The notes below the pieces were generated by a model, which saw nothing but the letters and a program-made list of their open reading frames with translations, made no database searches and was not told where the DNA came from. A DNA stretch of 64,000 nucleotides from NCBI RefSeq assembly GCF_024586455.1, contig NC_065922.1, positions 32,236,089 through 32,300,088 on the forward strand, given 5' to 3'. Source of the stretch: Bactrocera neohumeralis. Its lineage: Eukaryota > Arthropoda > Insecta > Diptera > Tephritidae. This document shows positions 21,660 to 32,924 of the stretch, one piece after another (the first letter of the stretch is position 1; every line of letters starts with the position of its first letter). The translations under genes and the position numbers were made by a program.

Positions 21660-22725
21660 TATACTCTCGCAACAATGTTGCTAACGAGAGTATTATAGTT
21701 TTGTTCACATAACGGTTGTTTGTAAGTCCTAAAACTAAAAGAGTCAGATATAGGGTTATATATACCAAAGTGATCAGGGCGACGAGTAGAGTTACGAATT
21801 TCCGGATGTCATGTCTGTCGTCCGTCCGTCTGTCCGTCCGTCCGTCCGTGCAAACTGAACTTGAGTAAAAATTGAGATATCATGATGAAACTTGGTACAC
21901 GTATTCCTTGGCTCCATAAGAAGGTTAAGTTCGAAGATGGGCAAAATCGGCCCACTGCCACGCCCACAAAATTGAAACAAAACCTATAAAGTGTCATAAC
22001 TAAGCCATAAATAAAGATATTAAAGTGGAATTTGGCACAAAGGATCGTATTAGGGAGGGGCATATTTGGACGCAATTGATTTGGAAAAGTGGGCGTGGCC
22101 CCGCCCCCTACTAAGTTTTTTGTACATATCTCGGAAACTACTATAGCTATGTCAACCAAAGTCTTCAGAGTCGTTTTCTTCAGGTATTTCCATATACAGT
22201 TCAAAAATGGAAGAAATCGGATAATAACCACGCCCACCTCCCATACAAAGGTTATGTTCAAAATCACTAAGAGTGCGTTAACCGACTAACAAAAAACGTC
22301 AGAAACACTAAATTTTACGGAAGAAGTGGCAGAAGGAAGCTGCACCCAGGCTTTTTTTAAAATTGAAAATTATTGCCGCCCATTTATGGACCACAGAACC
22401 ATATCTCAGGAGCTACTAGACCGATTTCAATGAAATTCGGTATATAATATTTTCTTAACACCCTGATGACATGTACGAAATATGGGTGAAATCGGTTCAC
22501 AACCACACCTTCTTCCAATATAAAGCTATTTTGAATTCCATCTGATGCCTTCTCTGTATAATACGAGTATAAACATTAGGAACCAATGATGATAGCGGAA
22601 TAAAACTTTACAAAAATACGGTATTTGAATATGTAAATGACGTATTATGAAATCTCGATTATCACTTTACCATGCGAGAGTATAAAATGTTCGGTGACAC
22701 CCGAACTTAGCCCTTCCTTACTTGT
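21660..22725 (+). mobile_element. DINE-1/Helentron-like repeat, long copy
   Basis: Begins with an inverted repeat ATACTCTCG/CGAGAGTAT at 21661-21692, then GTTTTGTTCACATAACGG, a GTCCGTCCGTCTGTCC microsatellite (about 21817-21848), GAAACTTGGTACACGT, and repeated GGGCGTGG/CCACGCCC words. It closes with GCGAGAGTATA (22675-22685) and the hairpin GTTCGG-TGACAC-CCGAAC, then CTTAGCCCTTCCTTACTTG. The layout (end hairpin, internal GTCC microsatellite) is like Drosophila DINE-1. Non-coding; class assignment is inference. Confidence 0.65.
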
Positions 22726-24600
22726 TCTTTTTGTAATTTGAATGTTGGACGCTTTCGTTGTTTATAGTTTCAGTTTCATTTTGGGTTTTATTGTTGTACA
22801 AATGTTTACGCGCATTTTCGCATATTTTCATGCCTGCCGCGAGTTCGCACTGTTTTCCTCGCATTATTGCTTTTTGTTGCCCTGCGTCAACAAGTATTTT
22901 TGCGGGTTGACAGCCGCATGGCAGCCGAGAGCGACGGCGATAGTGATACCCGTGCCGATGCGGCTTGACCATACGTGATGCTTGCAGGTCTGCGGTTTGT
23001 GCAGCGTCCAGCGTTGCTGCTCAGGGCAGTGGGCACTTTCGTAGGGTCGCTATGTTAGGCCATCGAATTCAACCGGTCATGCCCACATAGGTTGTTTCGT
23101 GTCAGTTTTTATAGGTTTATTGCTGTTGTTGGCACACTATTGACTTTATAATATTTACGTTTGTGTTGATTGCCTTTTTTATTTTAAATTTTTGTTTTTA
23201 CATTTTTATTTGCAATTTATGCAAAGTTTTTAAGCGAGTTTACGATTATGCTTCGTTTATGACAAGCATAAGTTGACGTTAGTTTTGGTTGGGAATTTAT
23301 GTGAATTTTTATTATACAGTCAAATTTTACTACAGTTGGATGCTTGTATTCCTTGAAATGGCCTAAATATTATTTTATTATTCTTTTTTTTTAATTTTTT
23401 TTGTTACAGTCATATTGACCAAAAATGAGGTTTCGACCCCTATAATGCGATGCCTATATTAATCCTTTGTTATGAACTCACATACCGTAATTAATAATGA
23501 TGTTTTATAACCTGAAATTATCCATAAGTCGCCAATTCAAGGGGACAATAAGAGACAAATTTCATACAAATTTTCTTCCATAACTCGAGAGAGACCTTCT
23601 TTCTTTTCCTTCCATAACTTGAAATCTCTCTAGCTCAAAGTTTTTATGGATTATAGTGATTCGAGTTAAGGAAGTTCAACTGTATTAAGTTGTTCGATGT
23701 TAGTGTCGAAAAACGGAGAAATTACTTTTTTTAAGGACTCAGTGCTAAAAAAAAAAGTAGTTTGGACCAATGCCCCGTAACAAGTCGGTTTAGACTTACA
23801 TGGGAATATATTGAAATGCAATTTCTTCTACTCTAAAACAGGCACTGAGTTCGAAAACGAAAGCAGCCATGTAATCCAAAGTGGAATTACTTTTGAAACT
23901 AAGTAAACTTTGGACCGGGGAGGCTTTTGTCAAATATAATTCCATTATAATAAAATACATAAAAACGACCTAAGGTATGAGGCAGGCAATGAATGACAAT
24001 ATTAAATAAGACGATTCTAAAGAGAAATATTCTGTTAAAAAATGTATTTCGCGTTAGCCTCCACCGCATAAAACAAGGAACGAAATGAACTAACATACAG
24101 ATGTAACTTGGAACTCGGTCGCAGCTTATTGTAGCTACGAGGAAGACCTTGGCAGCATCTGAAATATCAAGTTAAGAATGTCTTAGCTTCAGAGATCGTG
24201 GTATTTTGGAAACTTCCAAACTATTTTCGCAACTTTAAGGCTGAGTTCTACGCTATCAGACTTAGGCGTCGGGACCTAAAGGCGCAGAATGGAGTAGAAT
24301 GAAAAATTGAGTAAAAGAGGTTATGAAGCACAAAGAACTACCTACCATAAACCTATCTTATTGGCGTTAAAATGGAAAAAGTTAGAGAAACATCAATGAG
24401 GTAACATAGGATCTCATCATCTTTTATGGATCGACTCAACACATTTTGGTTAATGTTTTGGTTATGAAGCGTATCAATGCTGGACTCTTGGCAAAGAATT
24501 TTCTTAAAAAACGACGTCAAAACTGTTCAACAGTCCGCACAAAAATGGCGGAACCAAAACAAAAAAATAAAATTTCAGTGAAAGTACTGGTTACCATGCC
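22726..24600. other. Unassigned region
   Basis: AT-rich, with a GC-richer patch at 22830-23060 that shows no known protein on either strand. Nothing identified. Confidence 0.4.
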
Positions 24601-24609
24601 AGCTGATCT

Positions 24610-24800
24610 TTAAACGAGTTTTTCTTGAAACTGTGTGAAGTCGGTTGGCAAGATTTCTCGAGAACTACTCAACCGATCTTCATGAAATTTTACACTTTGT
24701 CTTTGAGATACAAATCTTAAATACTTGAAATTGGACGAAATTGAAAAAATGTTTGAAAGAAGTTGTTTTTTACCCGAGGAAACCCAGGTAACCCCTTAGA
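24610..24800. repeat. Fragment of TTAA-type MITE family
   Basis: GAAGTCGGTTGGCAAGATTT, CAACCGATCTTCATGAAATT, GTCTTTGAGATACAA and the end CCGAGGAAACCCAGGTAACC match the right half of the MITE at 36.9-37.6 kb. The left half is missing. Confidence 0.7.
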
Positions 24801-26880
24801 GGGTAACCGCTGATAAAGACGCTAAATTGGCAATGTAAAAAAAACATATCCCCATATATTGCAGGAAAAATTTTCATCGTAAAGTTAGTTATCGCAATGC
24901 ACAGGCGTGAACAACAATGCCATTAACTCATTTGTAGACCCAATAACACACATACACACACATGCACAAATACATATGAACACAAGCGCATTAAAGCATC
25001 TGCATGGAAGAGTAGCTTGTAAAATGCAATCACAGTTGCAAGCATGAAACTTCGTCATCAATTTGGAATGTCACATGAAAACGGCAACGGCAACCACAAC
25101 AACACCAACAAAAGAGAATAAAAATCAAAAAACAAACGAAATGCAATAAAACAGTAATAAAAGTTGAATAAAAAGCGAAAATGCAGAGCGATCAAGCCAG
25201 CCAATCAGGCGACACAACACAGCAGCCGCCGGAGCCAAAGCAACGCTGCAGCAAGGCGGCCACAACTTGGAAAGGCGCGCGCTTAGCTGGCAGACTGAAT
25301 GCCATACAAGCAAAAAGAGCGCAGCAGACAGCAGCAAGGCGACCGAGGGTGAGGCGAAAACGCCGGAGGGCGAAGCATGCCGACAACTACACATTTGGAC
25401 AGACTGCCAGTCAGCCAGTCAGTCAGTCACTCACTCTGACATGCAGTCAGCCAGTCAATTAGTGTGTCTCCCACCCCCAACATACCGCAGCCGTGTTGCG
25501 TGGCGTCGCGTCGCGTCGCCGGTGGCAGTCGTTTAAAGTAGCTCGCGAACGCGCGCGCCACAATGCTTAATTAAGAGTTCAACATATTGCCAACAATTGC
25601 TGGTGAATTCCATTGCTGGCATTGTTGCTGGCAATTGCGGTACAAGCAATGCAAATATCGTTAATTCATGTTGTGTAAATTGGGCAACAACACATAACAG
25701 CAACAACAACAACAATAACTACATTCGGATGCATTGTGAAATGCAATAAATACCCGTGCGCATGTGTGTGTGTGAGCGCGCGCTTATGTATGACAATCAA
25801 AATAGCAGCAAAAATTGCAGTCGAAACAACAACAAAAGCAGCAACATGCAATGTTGTTGCCGCCAACAAGCAATCACACAAAGCGAGCGCACAATAATAA
25901 GCTGGCAGTCAGTCAGTCAGTCACCATTGAAGCAACAGCAACAACATCAGCTGCTACATGAGCAATAATCACAACAAAGGCGGCGGCGACGCCAACAACA
26001 CAAAAGCAATTTACTAATCTGCTATGAATAAGTATGGCAGGGAAAGCACAAAAAAGTTACAGTTTTTCCTGTTGCCTTTTACCTTTTTCATTTTCATTTG
26101 CATTTTCATTTTTATTTTTGTGCAACAAATCGCTGACAACAGCGAAAAGGAGAGTGACGAACAGCAGGAGCGGCAAGGCGGTGACAGTTGGCGAAATAAA
26201 CTAATTTATTAATGTGATACATTGCGCACACATACATGCAGACAGTCAGTCACAGTGACATGTTACTAATGCAATTATATAAAAAGTTAATTTATGCAGT
26301 TTAGCATCTATTTAAAACTGTATAACCATTTAGATATATATATTTACATATTTATGTATGTAAGGTACTGAGGCAACGAAATTGTTTTGCTTTTTATTAT
26401 TTTTTTTAATGTTTTGATTATAATTTTGCTTTAAATTTTGCTAAAAACAAAAATAAATACTAAAGCCAGACATCGTAAGAAAAATTTACTGCAGATGCTA
26501 GACCAGTTAATGTCAAAGTTGAGAGTAATAAAAGGATGAACAACTTTTGTATAAGCACCTTTTTCACATAACCTCCAAATTTGCGTGACAAATTCCAATA
26601 TCCAAGTTTTTGTTGTTTTTTTTTATCTTATACAAAAAAAATTCTTTCGCGACTTGTCGTCTTAGATCCTAAACACAAATTTTTTTAATACTAAGCAGGA
26701 GACCTTAATTCGACTCAAAATCGAAAAAAACCCGAATTTTCAATCACAATTTTTAAGATTTTTTTGTAAATGTAAGCAAACTTTATGTTTGTTGAAATCT
26801 TATTATTTGTAAATTTTCTCCGAATATGCAAAAAAAGACCCTCTTAAACGATTCAAAGCTACCTAATATTTCTTAGCTGT
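24801..26880. other. Unassigned region with CAGT, CAA and CA microsatellites
   Basis: 25.1-25.55 kb is GC-rich with CAG/CAA repeats and (CAGT)n tracts at about 25409-25460 and 25905-25923. A 93-codon plus frame at 25181 is Gln/Ala/Arg-rich and looks repeat-derived. It resembles intronic or leader DNA of flies; no gene is supported. Confidence 0.4.
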
Positions 26881-26884
26881 TTAG

Positions 26885-27112
26885 AGGGTCCTATGCTATA
26901 GTTGTTCGATCTATGTAAATAATTGTTCGGAAATTGTATATAATTTGTGCAAAATTTTGTCACAATATTTTGTAAAATTTCCCGTTTTCCATTCAAAGAT
27001 TGATCTGTTTGTATGGCAGCTTATGCTATAGTGGTTCGATCTGAATAATTAGTTCGGAGATTGTAGTGTTGCCTTTAATAATGTCCTTGCCAAATTGTTT
27101 GAAGCTACCTTG
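26885..27112 (+). mobile_element. DINE-1/Helentron-like repeat fragment
   Basis: TGCTATAGTTGTTCGATCTA, GGAAATTGTATATAATTTG, then GTTTGTATGGCAGCTTATGC, TATAGTGGTTCGATCTGAA and TTGTAGTGTTGCC repeat the ~155-bp internal unit of the copies at 44.1 and 61.6 kb. It abuts the P0 pseudogene. Confidence 0.65.
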
Positions 27113-27114
27113 AA

Positions 27115-27299
27115 ATAAAACCAGGCGTTGGAGCAGAGGCAACAGCAGCAGCAACAAACTTGCTAGGGTCCTTGATGAACTCCTTAATGGTAGCAGTTTC
27201 CCTGAAATCTACTTCGGTGGCAGCAGCAATAGTCAATAGATTCTTGAAACCATTGGCAACACAGTGTGGTGCCAAAACAATAGTTGGGTAATCAACCAT
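27115..27299 (-). pseudogene. RpLP0: Ribosomal protein P0 (RpLP0) retro-pseudogene fragment
   Basis: Minus-strand frame: DYPTIVLAPHCVANGFKNLL, then TIAAATEVDFRETATIKEF, IKDPSKFVAAAVASAP. In P0 of flies the matching stretch is YPTxxSAPHxIANGFKNLL...ATTIKEYIKDPSKFAAAA, near the C-terminus before the acidic tail. Both ends are truncated: the rest of P0 upstream and the conserved acidic C-terminal peptide are missing. There is no intron. A poly-A tract is not preserved at the break. A processed, 5'-truncated copy is the simplest reading; it is non-functional. Confidence 0.85.
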
Positions 27300-28085
27300 C
27301 GGTCATCGCTTGATTCTAATCTCTAAGAATCTTATATTCCTATCACATTAATTAGGAAACTGGCAGGAAGTACGCTGGCCAAGCCGAGGAATAAACCTAA
27401 TACCAATTGGAGCTGACCGTGAATAGGTGTCTACTAATGATGCTAGGACAAGCAGATATCTCTGAGATGTTCGTGCGATGCAATTGATCTTTTTATGCTC
27501 AGAACTAACATTAAAGTTTATTATACACAAAAAAAAAAAATATTGGCAAATCAAAGCTCGACGACAAATTCTAAATAAGTTATAGTTGACAGAGCATTGT
27601 TGAACGAAAGGACAGTTGCATGGTTTTTTAAGAAATGAACATGTAACTGTCTATTGCAGGATCACGCCATATAATTTTTTGGAAAGTGCTGCCTTAACAA
27701 CATGTATCTCTCCGTCACAATTTTTAGTTCTTACCTTTCTCAAAAATACTTGGACAACCATCAAGTATTGAAGATTTGGTGTAATAAAGTAACATTGTAC
27801 CGTTTACCAGTGCTATATTTACTATATGTATATCATAACGAAGGAAATCAGGACGTGGGTGAATCAGTAAATTTGAAGGACCAGAACTTCTAAATGGACA
27901 CAAATAATCCTCTTCACGACAAACGAGTGGATTAAGTCTCTTCAACTAACCAAAACGTTAGGACAAAAAAAACGTCTGTTTAACGAGCGAACTTACTATT
28001 TACTGAAGAGCAGAAAAAGCGATAAAGTGAGAAGGCGGACATTGGTAGTTTACCAGTTATGTCACCGATGTCTACGACCTCATAA
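27300..28085. other. Unassigned region with a short poly-A tract
   Basis: A12 at 27529-27540 follows an A-rich stretch with ATTAAAGTTTATTATACAC, which could be the 3' end of another retroposed transcript on the plus strand. I recognise no source. The remainder shows nothing. Confidence 0.35.
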
Positions 28086-28087
28086 GC

Positions 28088-28200
28088 ACACCGTTCCAAG
28101 GACAATCGGGTATACTTAAACGGAACGGAGCCGGATTATTATCAGGAAAAAGACTGCCAACTCGTTTATAACCGCGCAAACGGTGGCTACGCCAATGAAG
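28088..28200 (-). repeat. SINE-like fragment next to RTE-type LINE tail
   Basis: CCGTTCCAAGGACAATCGGG, AACGGAACGGAGCCGGATT and AGACTGCCAACTCG are a diverged minus-strand SINE-like unit. It runs into TATAACCGCGCAAACGGTGG, CTACGCCAATGAAGAAGAA, the 3' end of the RTE-like LINE family also present at 32.1, 33.8 and 54.3 kb. Confidence 0.5.
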
Positions 28201-30000
28201 AAGAAAAAGTAAGGATTGCCAACTTTCCAGCTTTCCTAAAAATGAGATCAGGGATGTAATTTACATTAGCAATGGGTGGAAAGCTTTCACTTGTGAAGCA
28301 TTCGGGATTAGAGATAGTTTTTTTTTGACATTGGGAGTAGTATACCTCAGAATCTGGAAGTTTTTATAGATGGTATAATATTTATACAAAAAAAAACATA
28401 AAATTCAAAAACTTCACCACCTTGCTGTTTCATTGCTTTTTTTTATTATAAAATATTTTATATTTTTACTTTAATTTTGCATCGCCTGTTTGTTTGTATG
28501 TTTCAGCAAAAGTAAATTAAAAGTAAAAGTCGAAAACAGCTAACAAAAGTGCGAAATCAACATTTGGAAAGGTGATGGCAAACAAAACGGAAACTTGCTG
28601 AAACAAACAACAACAAAAATGCGCAAAAAGCAATACGAAGAGCAGGCAATAGTTACAATGGCAGGAAAATTTGGCCGTAGGCAAAAAGTTTAATTTATTT
28701 GTTGTGATTGCTGTTGTTGCCGCTGCAGTCGCTGCTGCAATCAAAGTCTCGTTGCGGTGCTGTAACATTTCAGCTGTTGTCAGCTGTGCACGTGTGTGTA
28801 ATTGTATTTGTAAAAGCGCCCATATAGGCGAAAATTACTGTCATTTGCTGGCTAATTTACATTTCTCTTTTTCGTTTTAGTTTTGGTTTTATTTTCATTT
28901 CAATTTTTCGCTTTTTGCTTTTTTTTATTTTTATTACATTTATGTGCGCATATTGCGAAATTAGAAAGTGCATTGTGCAAACACACAACCAAATGACCGA
29001 AATCATACGATTGCACATACACAAAACTATAAGCATACATATGTACATATGTATTTAGTATTTGCACTGACAGTCAACCGAGTGGAACCTTTGCCTACAA
29101 AGTCTGCCAGCTTTCAGCGAATGTGCAGACATTGCCAATGTGGCCGAAATAACTACGAAAAATGAATAATATGTGTATGTATGTATGTATGTATGTGTGT
29201 GTGTTTTAGTAGATAGTAAATTGGCAGGCAGTAATTTTTATCAGCGGCAATAATTGATAACGGTACATTGTATCTAAAACACACACACACACACATATGT
29301 GAAGGCATATCATGACATTATTGCTTTGTCTGTAAGTACCATATATGTACATATGTATGTATGTGAACGGAAGCAGAGCGTAAATCTTTGATTGTTATCA
29401 GCCAAAAAAAATCCATAATTACAAGTAAAATAGAAAGGGTGCAACACAAAACAGCAACATCTGTTAGCGAATTTTTCTTATGAAAATAATATTTCGTTGA
29501 ATGCGAATGTCTATTTCGTCTACAATTTAACGCCGAAGGCCTGATTATATGTCATTAGCGCTTATGATAAATTAATATGAGAAAACACCACAATCGCCGC
29601 AAGAAAGCGCAGTGAAACTTATCAAAGTAATATTTTCGTTTTCAAAGTGGAATAGTGCAAGGAAAGTGCGGTTTAAAGAATTAATGTTAAATACTTAAAT
29701 ACATCAAGTTATTATTAAAAAAGGTAAATATGTTACTATTTTAATAACAAATGCCTTCATATACAGATTGCTTATTTTAAAGTACTGTATAGAAGCCTAA
29801 AAACTAAGATAATTTTGACAATTTATGCAGTGACGGTTTTCTCTCTTAAATATAATATAACAAATGTTTCGATTGTCATTTGGATACCAAATACGCCCTA
29901 TATTCGAAATAACCCTTTTAAAAGCGCTTCTGTACATAAGACTTGCTGTAAAGTACTTATATTTTTAACCTGACATAAATTTTTTGCAACATTATTTCCC
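28201..30000. other. Unassigned AT-rich region
   Basis: CA/TG and GTAT microsatellites (about 29170-29215, 29280-29300), and a Cys/Val-rich frame at 28671 generated by GTT/GCT repeats. No gene seen. Confidence 0.4.
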
Positions 30001-30004
30001 TTAA

Positions 30005-30711
30005 GGTAGTAGTCTGGTAACTTGGGTTTAAAAAATCGAATGTTTTTTGCTTAATTTGAAAGTACAATGTCTTGAGAATATACTGTGAAATTTTCAGACT
30101 GAAATTCGAAATATTTCGGGAGTTATAACGAGTTTTCTAGAGCGCCTCGGAGTCCTCTCTCTCGAAGTTGTTGAACTTTAAACGCGTTTTTCTCAAAACA
30201 TTGTTTTTCTGGTCGGGCCGGGTCTTAACTTTTTTTCTACTGAACCGATTGCAAATTTTAATAGGCTGTTCTACACACTTATAGTTCTCGTCGGTACAAA
30301 CGAGAATTTTTTTTCATTCCTAACTTATTATTTTACAACCTTTTCTTTGCTAAAATAAAACGGACTTTTTTTTCAAAGTCCGCCATTTTGTTATTTACCC
30401 TTGAAATTTAACTTCAGTAGTTCCGACCAGAATGACATGTCCATAGATTAAGAATAATCAAGAATATTTGATTTCAGATAACATCAAGAGCCAAAATCAC
30501 CCGGGCCACTCACATGCATTTTTTTTTTTTTGAGGTTCCAACTTCGAGTGACAATAATAATACTAATAAAGTATTACATTTTTTCAAATAAATTTTTATT
30601 ATATGTAAATAAAAACACTCAAATATTCAAGATAATTCATTTTTATTTTCCTATAAAAAACCACCCTCCAAAGAAGTCATGAAAATAGGCATAAGTTACC
30701 AGACTACTACC
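30005..30711. mobile_element. TTAA-flanked MITE, complete
   Basis: Terminal inverted repeat GGTAGTAGTCTGGTAACTT at 30005-30023 is answered by AAGTTACCAGACTACTACC at 30693-30711. TTAA sits directly outside both ends (30001-30004 and 30712-30715). No open frame of note inside. TTAA target duplication is the hallmark of piggyBac-type transposition, so this is probably a non-autonomous piggyBac-like element, although its ends do not start with CCC. Confidence 0.85.
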
Positions 30712-30789
30712 TTAAGTTGATACTTGATTCTAGAGGAATGATTTTCGACGTTTTTAACAATTGATACTTTTACTAAACATGAAATCAAA

Positions 30790-30960
30790 CAAAGGCGAAA
30801 AAAGTCCAGATTCTTGGGAAGAAATGGACCTGTGCAAATATTTCAGATCGTTATCTCAAAAACTAAGGGACTACTTTGCGTATATACAAACAGACGGACG
30901 TGGCTAAATCGACTAATCTCGTCAAATTTTTTGGGAAAGTATCGGTTTTTAAGAAAAAAT
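30790..30960 (+). mobile_element. DINE-1/Helentron-like fragment (terminal part)
   Basis: GACCTGTGCAAATATTTCAG, ATCGTTATCTCAAAAACTAA, GCGTATATACAAACAGACGG and ACGTGGCTAAATCGACTAAT match the end section of the repeat at 44.1 kb. Truncated on both sides. Confidence 0.65.
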
Positions 30961-31084
30961 CGGAATAGATATATTTGTAAATTTAAAGCGTTTTCCCCAC
31001 AGTTCGCGTTTTTATTATTTTTATTCATAATTTACGAGATAACGTTTTTCAAGCTTCTTAATATTTTTGATTTTACATTTATAA

Positions 31085-31470
31085 GAAGGTTAGGTTAGGT
31101 TAGGTTAGGTTAGATGGCTGATCAAAGATCGCACGTGGACTAATAGATGTTGTCCTTTGTGAAGCCATTGAAAAATCGAACTCCCGTGTTCGGACTTAGA
31201 GATCGGCAAGCCGCTTAGTAGCCAAAACTAATTTGCAAAGGCGCTTAATTTCTATGCCCGCCAGATCGGTGGGATGTCTGAAGGTATGTGCCCCCAAGTG
31301 TCTAAGTCTTGATCTCCCAAAAGCAGGGCAGTCAAGAAGGAAAAGCTGGCTAGTTTCTACCGCATCTTCTTCCAAGCAGCTTCTGCAAGCGGCGTCCGGT
31401 AAGATTCCCAGTCTTACAGCATGTATGCCAATAGGGCCATTTATAAGAAACTAACCGCTAAAATTTTTTT
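31085..31470 (-). pseudogene. LINE 3' end with CTAAC tail
   Basis: Read on the minus strand: GPIGIHAVRLGILPDAACRS then CLEEDAVETSQLFLLDCPAF, GRSRLRHLG and RLCKLVLATKRLADL-stop. This is the C-terminal Cys/His cluster of a non-LTR retrotransposon. About 120 bp of 3' UTR follow (GGCTTCACAAAGGACAAC), then (CTAAC)n at 31090-31112. The plus-strand TTAGG array is therefore the LINE tail. 5'-truncated and dead. Confidence 0.85.
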
Positions 31471-31885
31471 GCCTTCAAAGTGAAAAATTGAGATTTCAAA
31501 AATACCCAATCCCCACTCCTGCCTACAATACAGCACCGTGTTATGAAGGGCAATTCAACTTTTTTCGAGAGTAATTCATCAAAAAACAAAAATTATAAAA
31601 ATGGGTCTTGGTTTACAAGAATTAAAACGACTTATAGTTTCCGTCGTCCGCCAAACCGGTCGTGTCAACACTAAAGCGCCTATTTTCTTTTAAGGTGATA
31701 TTAAAAATAAATAAATAAAAAATTATATTTAAAAAAAAATATCTAAATTATCGAAATAAGAAAATAATTCGATTTCGTTTTTTTTTTGTTTTTTTTTTTT
31801 TTTTTCAAATGGACCTGGATATTAATTACTCATATGCCGTGTACACTGTCCTATTACGAAGTTCGGCATTATACAACGAAAGTAG
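31471..31885. other. Unassigned AT-rich stretch
   Basis: Poly-A and poly-T tracts (31730-31805) and no readable protein. It separates the LINE end from the Tc1-like element. Confidence 0.4.
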
Positions 31886-31887
31886 TA

Positions 31888-32913
31888 GCAATGGTTTGTG
31901 AATAATAGCAGTGGCTTTAAGAGCAACTGTATTGGTCAGTCGAAAAATGGCGCAACATATTGTGGTCCGATGAAACAAATTTTTTTTGTTTCCGAAGACG
32001 CCGACAGCATGTACGAAAGCCAGTAAACGCTTTATTTGATCCTAAATATATTTCAGGGAGATCAAAATCATCCAATTGGCGCCACGTAGCGAAAAGAAGA
32101 AACGACTGGCGCGCTGTTGTTAACTCGGCTATAATCGCGTAAGCGATGTCTACGCCTATTAAGAAGAAGAAGAGGTGCCAAAATCAATATATGAGGGTGC
32201 TTGTCTTACTGTGGTACAGGTCCGTTATTTTGGATTAAAGAAAACATGGATGCCAAATTGTACGTTGAAATATTGAAGTCGACTATGCTACCACACGCTG
32301 AATGGAAAATGCCGTTGAAATGGGTCTATGAACAAGATAACGAACCCAAACATACCAGCAGGTTGGCAAAAAATTGGTTTGCTCTAAAAGGAGTTGAGAT
32401 TATGGGTTGGCCAGCTCAGTCACCGGGCCTTAATCAAATTGAGAATCTTTGGACAGAAGTCAAAGAAGCTATAGGGAAAGAGAATTCGTCAAATACGAAG
32501 CTATTATGGAATGCTGTGAAGAAGGTATGGAAGGCCATTCCTCTCGAGAAATGCAAGCGTTTGGTGGACTCCATGCCTAGGAGATGCGCAGCTGTGTTAT
32601 GCAACAACGATCATTCGACGAAATACTAATTGTTTAAACTTTATTTTATTTTATTATAATGAATTCATTGATTTTTGATGTAAAATCCGAAATACTGCTA
32701 TTACTAATAACAGCTGAAGTTTTCATTTACAAACTTTTTTATTTATTTAAAGAAGAACTTTATCTTATTCTTTAAAGAAATCATATTTCTTTTAAGCTTG
32801 AGTGAATTAAATACAATAATAATAATAACCCATAATAGAAATCAATTACACGATTTGTTTGCTTCATTTGAATTCTTGGTTATGCCACTGCTATTATTTC
32901 GAACACAGTTGTA
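31888..32913 (+). mobile_element. Tc1-like transposon, N-terminal part deleted and interrupted
   Basis: Both ends carry AATAATAGCAGTGGC in inverted orientation (31899-31918 area and 32875-32900 area). Transposase catalytic pieces survive: ILWSDETNFF (first Asp), VYEQDNEPKHTS (second Asp), WPAQSPGLNQIENLW (Glu, 34 residues on), then LVDSMPRRCAAVL and STKY. The DNA-binding N-terminal third is missing because the catalytic domain starts right after the left repeat. A LINE tail (32056-32176) splits the coding sequence. The 142-codon frame at 32201-32629 is otherwise open, so the element decayed fairly recently. Confidence 0.85.
32056..32176 (+). mobile_element. RTE-type LINE 3' tail nested in Tc1-like element
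   Basis: SSNWRHVAKRRNDWRAVVNS then AIIA-stop, followed by GGCTATAATCGCG, GTCTACGCC and an AAGAAGAAG tail. This is the C-terminal ~25 codons and 3' UTR of the LINE family seen at 33.0-33.9 kb. It interrupts the Tc1-like transposase between the first and second Asp, in the same orientation. Confidence 0.75.
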
Positions 32914-32924
32914 AGTGCGGTTAT

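Noticed and set aside
25181..25462. 93-codon Gln/Arg-rich frame as a gene
   Set aside because: It is built on CAG/CAA and CAGT microsatellites, overlaps equally long minus frames and has no recognisable domain.
31090..31112. TTAGG repeats as interstitial telomere DNA
   Set aside because: They sit exactly at the 3' end of LINE copies (also at 35.7 and 53.9 kb) and are short. Diptera do not use TTAGG telomeres.
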